A DNA stretch of 64,000 nt, from NCBI GenBank assembly GCA_936450465.1, contig OW388291.1:32960656-33024655 (forward strand), in the 5' to 3' direction. Shown here piece by piece: positions 58,679 through 64,000 of the stretch. Below the pieces are notes generated by a model. The model made no database searches. It saw only the letters and a list, made by a program, of their open reading frames with translations, and was not told where the DNA came from. This DNA is from Gibbula magus (Eukaryota > Mollusca > Gastropoda > Trochida > Trochidae). Positions within the stretch are counted from its first letter, which is position 1. The number at the start of each line of letters is the position of its first letter. Position numbers and translations under genes: made by a program.

Positions 58679-60365
58679 GACTGTGAGGTGTTGACAACCT
58701 TTATAAACTACGCAGATGTTGATCATATATAAAGTACTTAACATAAAGTTAGTTGACCGCCTTCATAAACGACGAGGGGCAAACAGAAACGATACCAAAT
58801 TTTAAAGAAAGTCATTTTCAAAATTCGTTCATATTTGTGGTACATGTTCGTATCCTTCAAACTGAAGTAAAAGTTAACATTATTTTTGTTATCATAACCA
58901 ATGTATCTCACTTTGCTTTACCCATTACAGTAATAAAAACTTCTTTTTTTTAAAACAATTTATTTTTAACCCCTAAAACACCCGAATTTACCCTATTTTC
59001 AAATGTCAAACCTCCAGTTGTCAGTGGACTTTTTCAGATTTTTTGTCTTTTTTCCGTGTTGTTCTAAAACGTTTTGTGATTTGTGATATTGCAGCTACAT
59101 GCTTGGCATGGTTTCGTGTATTTTTACATTTGTTAAGTATTTTTTTTAAATGTCAAACTTTGTCACAAGGTTTGATGTCCATACCGTTACATCACTGACA
59201 AAATTGATATAATGATTACTCCCTGGACTCTCTTCAAATTCTACTTAGGCCTGGACTGCCAGAAGGTCGACATGGCTGTTGAAGATTAAGAGAAAAAAAT
59301 TCTTATTTATGAATTTATAACACATGAGGTAAGTACAAATTTATGTCTGAGATTTGTGCATGTCCTTACGGTTACAGTGCCCACCACATTCAACTATACA
59401 TAGCCAAAAAAGTGTTGCACCCCCTACATTTATATGTATGTGATGATGTGGTAATTTTAGGATATATGTATTAGAATTAAACACTAAAGACATAAAGATA
59501 GGATACTTAATGACTAATGTCTTCGAAGAAACATATTCATGTTGACATTTAAAGAAATTACGACTGAATTTGCAATGATACAATTTTTACCCAAATAACT
59601 GTTGTTCCTGAACCGAAATTATGCGATAAACATTAGGTATCATGTTGTTACCAACTTGACTTTCACGCATCACAAAATCTATTTTCAAGCAAAATCTTGA
59701 AAGAACTGGTTCTAAAAATTCCATCCACTTTTTCAATAGTTTTACAACTAGTGATAAAAAGGTCATAATCATACGATTTTGGAATTATTCTGAGATCTTT
59801 ATGAGTTCGAGTCGTTAATCAAACACATCATTTAGAGGTGTTATTACACTAATACAGACCGTCAGTAAGCAACTTTGTTCACATTTGTCTTTTTCCAACA
59901 ATCGGACTTTGAAGGTTCATACTGCTTTAACGAGTGACGTTTGGTTAAAAGTAAGTTACTAAAGGTTCATCAGTTCACTTGAAAGAATAAGAACAACCAA
60001 TGCTGACTTTCAATTTTCAGTGTAACAATACTTGTTCCTTGACACCAATATAGCATAAATTTATGAATGCAAATATCACAAAGTTGTGAAACATTATCTG
60101 AATGAAATTTGCTTAGTTAAACTGGTAGATAATGCTTCTGTCATATCACAAAGTTGATTGTCCTGAAACATTGTCAACTTTCTTATCAGACAACTTGTAA
60201 TGAAGAAAAACTTGGGGGTGCAACACTATTGTTGCTATGTATAATATCTATCTGAAGCCGAACAATGCAAAGTACCTCAGACAGATGGGGAAATCACTTC
60301 AAACCATGTACTGAATAGCTTTTAGGGACCAGTTATTGTTTTAAACTTGGTTTTGCTATGTTTTC
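58679..60365 (+). repeat. Left arm of the terminal inverted repeat
   Basis: Reverse complement of 62310-63999. Matching points: GACTGTGAGGTGTTGACAAC (58678) with the last bases of the window; TAAAGTACTTAACATAAAGT (58731) with 63928-63952; AAGTTAACATTATTTTTGTT with 63810-63835; CTCAGACAGATGGGGAAATC with 62385-62405. About 85-90 percent identical by eye. Carries the 16-bp motif at 59176 and 59361. Confidence 0.88.
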
Positions 60366-61273
60366 GAATTGTGGCCTATGTTTATGTAAAGTAGAAGTAT
60401 ATTCTCTCTTCTTATGTTTATAAATATCCGAATATCACAAACAAAAATCCAGTACATAACGCTGACATACCCACGTTACCGCCACGTGTTTTATATGTAA
60501 AGAATATAACACTATCGAGGTTTTGATTAAAACAGCGTCTTGTGGCCTAATGGAGATATTTTAAGATCCTATTCAGATACACCAAGACAAAATACATTAG
60601 TTTCGAAAAATGTACTCGATTAGCCACTAGTGAAAATGTCTAAACCTAACATCCCTCCTGACTGGGACAGTCAGTGACCAGTAGATTCCTAAATAATAAT
60701 CAACTGATAACACAATAGAATGACGTCATGACCATGGATCAAGTGAACTGAAGTCATTTGTAAAACGATGATATAAACCTGGACAGTGTCATTTGAGGTT
60801 TTAGTGATGACAATGTATTGAAGTGTTAAACACAATTATATCCAATTCAAGATGTCAAACTCGAAATCAGAGTCAATGAGGTGTTCAATATTTGAAAGCG
60901 TCTGATGAAAACATCAACATATTTGATAAAATAGGCAAACGGTCGATTAATGCAACCAGGGTAATATTTTTAAACATAACATTTGATATGAATTTAATAA
61001 TTTTTTCAATGTCCTTGATAATTCATTTTGTATCGTTGAAGGTTGCCAGTTACTTTCATGTGTTGGTCTTGGTAATGGTCAGCAAACAATTTTCAACAAT
61101 ACAACAAAAGAAGTTCTGTTTGACAAACTTTTATTCCCTGGACAGAAAGTACACATCTCACATCTCATTTTCTCATAAACATGGACTGATGTCAGGTTAA
61201 CACTCTAACATGAAACTTTCAACCTGAAATAGCAAAAAATTATTTCAACATTCTGAAATTTCTTTTCTTAATA

Positions 61274-61474
61274 TTAAACTTTGAATCTAAAATAAATAAA
61301 TTTGAAACGCTGAACAAATGATTTCTTCTTGTAAACATAATACAGTGTCCATTCATCATGTCTCTTCAATTTTGTAGATATTGGAGTTCGTTTTTTTTCT
61401 TCTTTTTTTCTGGCTCTTTCCTTTGATAAGTAAGCCTTTCTTCTTTCAGGATCTTGAATTATTCTTTGTGGATA
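61274..61474 (-). pseudogene. Short basic open frame, possible transposon-protein fragment
   Basis: The minus-strand frame of 66 codons (between stops, no ATG at the start) contains DPERRKAYLSKERARKKEEK, then KRTPISTKLKRHDEW. The highly charged block with a DP(E/K)..(K/R)...L.K.R.R pattern resembles, from memory, the N-terminal region of uncharacterised transposon-encoded proteins in invertebrates. It sits between the arms of the terminal inverted repeat, which would fit an internal gene remnant. No further domain was found and the family is not established. Confidence 0.25.
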
Positions 61475-61689
61475 TTATCTTATTTGCTCCAATGCATTCT
61501 TTGAAGGCATCTTTAATCTGAAATGACAACATTTAATCACCATTTACATATCTGACATTAATGTATCTTAAAACTGAAATGTATCATCAATGCTAAATTC
61601 ATTACCACACATCAACTATCATGATTGATTTTATTTTTTACTTATTGAAGGAAATTTTTGCTTTTTCAAATTACAAAAATATCACCACC

Positions 61690-62300
61690 TTTACAATTAT
61701 CTGTCCTTACCGTTACAAAAAATAAACTTTGAGGCTAAATGTCCTATTTTAATATTTTTTAATACCATTTTCTTACACTTGAACTAAAACGTTTAAATAA
61801 AAGAAGTTAATCAATCTATTAAAGTTGATTAGAATCAGTAAATTACCAAAATGACACTACCGTTACAAATGTCCTTACCATTACAAAAATAAAGATCAAG
61901 CTTGGAGGTGAAGTGCCCTTTAAGAAGTATATTATCTAAAAGATTGTTTTAACATTTTCCAGTGGAAGGAAAGATTAGATTCTACAACACTTATATAAAT
62001 ATAAGTATTCAAATTACTTTTTAAACCTCAACAAAATGCCACGATGTCACTACCGTTACAAAATGTGTCCTAACCGATACAAATAAATTAAACTTTGAGG
62101 CTAACTGCCTTATAAGAAGTTTATCATCTAAAACATTCTTTTAGTTTTTACAAATGGAATAAAAATTACATTTAGAAACACTTATATGAATTTAAGTATT
62201 TAAATTTGTTAATAAAAAGACCCAATACACTGCCAAAATGTCACTTCCGTTACAAATATCTGTCCTTATTGTTACAATCCCAGGTGTAACGGCTGTGACC
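61690..62300 (+). repeat. Tandem array of about 170-195 bp units with a paired 16-bp motif
   Basis: Between the two arms. Units begin with TGTCACTACCGTTACA-like and TGTCCTTACCGTTACA-like copies at 61702, 61855/61870, 62045/62066 and 62239/62261, followed by AACTTTGAGGCTAA, CTTTAAGAAG or CTTATAAGAAG and TATCATCTAAAA. The final unit ends in GTGTAACGGCTGTGACC. Confidence 0.8.
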
Positions 62301-62309
62301 GTAGCGTTA

Positions 62310-64000
62310 TGGACAGCCTATAGCAAAACCAATTTTAAAACAATAACTGATCCCTAAAAGTTATCCAGTACATGGTTTGAAGTGATTTCCCCATCTGTCT
62401 GAGGTACTTGGCATTGTTCGGCTTCAGATAGATATTATACAAAGCAACAATAGTGTTGCATCCCCAAGTTTTTTCTTCATTAAAAGTTGTCTGATAAGAA
62501 AGTTGACAATGTTTCAGGACAATCAACTTTGTGATATGACAGAAGCATTATCTACCAGTTTAACGAAGCAAATTTCATTCAGATAATGTTTCACAATTTT
62601 GTGATATTTGCATTCATAAAATTATGCTATATTGGTGTCGAGAAACAAGCATTGTTACACTGAAAATTGAAAGTCAGCATTGGTTGTTCTTATGTAAGCA
62701 GTTCCATTCTTTCAAATGAACTGATGAACCTTTAGTAACTTACTTTTAACCAAACGTAACTAGTTAAAGCAGTATGAACCTTCAAAGTAAGATTGTTGGA
62801 ACAAGACAAATTTGATCAAAGTTGCTCACTGACGATATTCGGTCTGTATTACTGTAATGACACCTCTAAATCACAGAGATATGTTTGATTCACGACTCGA
62901 ACTCATAAAGATCTCAGAATAATTCCAAAATCGTATGATTATGACCTTTTTATCACTAGTTGTAAACAATTTTGAAAAAGGGGATGGAATTTTAAGAACC
63001 AGGTCTTTCTATATTTTGCTTGAAAAAAGATGTTGTGATGCGTGAAAGTCAAGTTGATAACAACATGTTTGTTTTCGTTCTCTGATACCTAATGTTTATC
63101 GCATAGTTTCGGCACAGGAACAATAGTTATTTGGGTAAAAAATCAGTACCATTGCAAATTCAGTCCTAATTTCTTTAAATGTCAACATGAATATGTTCCT
63201 TCGAAGACATTAGTCATTAAGTATCATATATGTATGTCTTTAGTGTTTAATTCAATACATATGTCCTAAAATTGCCACAGCATCACATTTTCGATATGAA
63301 TGTAGGGGGTGCAACACTTTAACGGTAAGGACATGCACAAATCTCAGACATAATTTTTTACTTACCTGATGTTATAAATTCATAAATAAGAAGTTTTTTC
63401 TCTTAATCTTCAACAGCCATGTTGACCTTCTGGCAGTCCAGTCCTAAGTAGAATTAGAAGAGAGTCCAGGGAGTAATCATTATTGCACTTTTTTCAGTGC
63501 TGTAACGGTATGGACATCAAACCTTGTGACAAAGTTTGACAAAACAAATACTTTAAAAAAGTTAAAGTACACCAAACCATGCCAAGCATGTAGCTGCAAT
63601 ATCATTAAACATAGTATTCAGGGAAAATTTTAAGAACAACACGGAAAAAGACACAAAATCTGAAAATGTCCACTGACAACTGGAGGTGTGACATTTGGAA
63701 ATAGGGTAAATTCGAGTGTTTTGGGGGGGTTAAAAATAAAAAAAATTAAACTAACAATTAACAATTGTATTACTGTAATGGGTAAAGCAAAGTGAGATAC
63801 ATTTGTTATGATAAAAATAATGTTAACTTTTACTTCAGTATGAAGAATACGAACATATAACACAAATATGCACGAATTTTGAGAATGCCTTTCTTTATAT
63901 TTTGGTATCGTTTCTGTTTGCGGTCAACTAACTTTATGTTAAGTACTTTATATTTTATCAACACCTTCATAGTTAATAAAGGCTGTCAACAGCTCACAGT
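62310..64000 (-). repeat. Right arm of the terminal inverted repeat, cut by window end
   Basis: Mirror of 58679-60365. Pairing still holds at the last base, so the arm probably continues outside the window. Motif copies here are on the minus strand (about 63311-63322 partial and 63501-63516). Confidence 0.88.

Noticed and set aside
62335..62526. 63-codon minus-strand frame as a transposase fragment
   Set aside because: The corresponding frame in the other arm is broken by stops and no motif could be matched.
1..64000. Bacterial or plasmid origin with operons
   Set aside because: No dense coding, no ribosome-site-led gene runs; mariner, LINEs, MITEs and tRNA-derived repeats indicate animal nuclear DNA.

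Overview
This window looks like gene-poor, AT-rich nuclear DNA from an animal. I found no host gene that I can name. The coding DNA I recognise belongs to transposons: one complete mariner transposase and two broken LINE retrotransposons. The mix of repeats (short TTAA-flanked elements, Helentron-like elements with poly-G and CCGT tracts, many TA-flanked MITEs, tRNA-derived heads) reminds me of bivalve mollusc genomes. That attribution is an inference from memory, not from a search. All identities and alignments below were made by eye.

Layout. About 0.7-9 kb and 16.4-29.6 kb form the arms of a large, old, imperfect inverted duplication; about ten blocks pair in the reverse order expected of a palindrome. 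Between them, 9-16.4 kb holds a 15-bp minisatellite, a 740-bp hairpin/tRNA-like element, and a poly-G/CCGT/152-bp-satellite element. The right arm carries a 3.06-kb head-to-tail Helentron-like array (21.83-24.89 kb), whose empty site survives in the left arm, and several MITEs. From 29.6 to 34 kb there are fold-back hairpins next to clusters of the palindrome TGACGTCA. A Mutator-like element with 190-bp terminal repeats and a 9-bp target duplication lies at 34.2-35.5 kb.

From 36 to 58 kb a second set of old direct duplications dominates (36.7-42.2 kb against 49.3-54.4 kb, 47.3-48.6 kb against 54.5-55.2 kb, 53.0-53.5 kb against 57.2-57.8 kb). Later insertions interrupt them: an L1/Tx1-like LINE remnant, MITEs, a second LINE (42.3-44.7 kb, minus strand), a TTAA MITE, a 45-bp poly-G run, the intact mariner (49.72-51.02 kb) and the second copy of the hairpin/tRNA-like element. 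Because duplicated copies sit side by side, many insertions can be dated against an uninterrupted copy inside the same window. The last 5.3 kb (58.68 kb to the end) is another inverted repeat, with arms of at least 1.65 kb and a recurring 16-bp motif; it runs off the window edge.

The elements do not form a pathway. The window is best read as a layered record of duplication, inversion and transposition. The notable items are the intact mariner, the Helentron-like concatemer with its empty site, the Mutator-like element, the paired hairpin/tRNA-like copies, the hairpin and TGACGTCA clusters, a locally born 96-bp perfect palindrome, and the terminal inverted repeat with its motif array.
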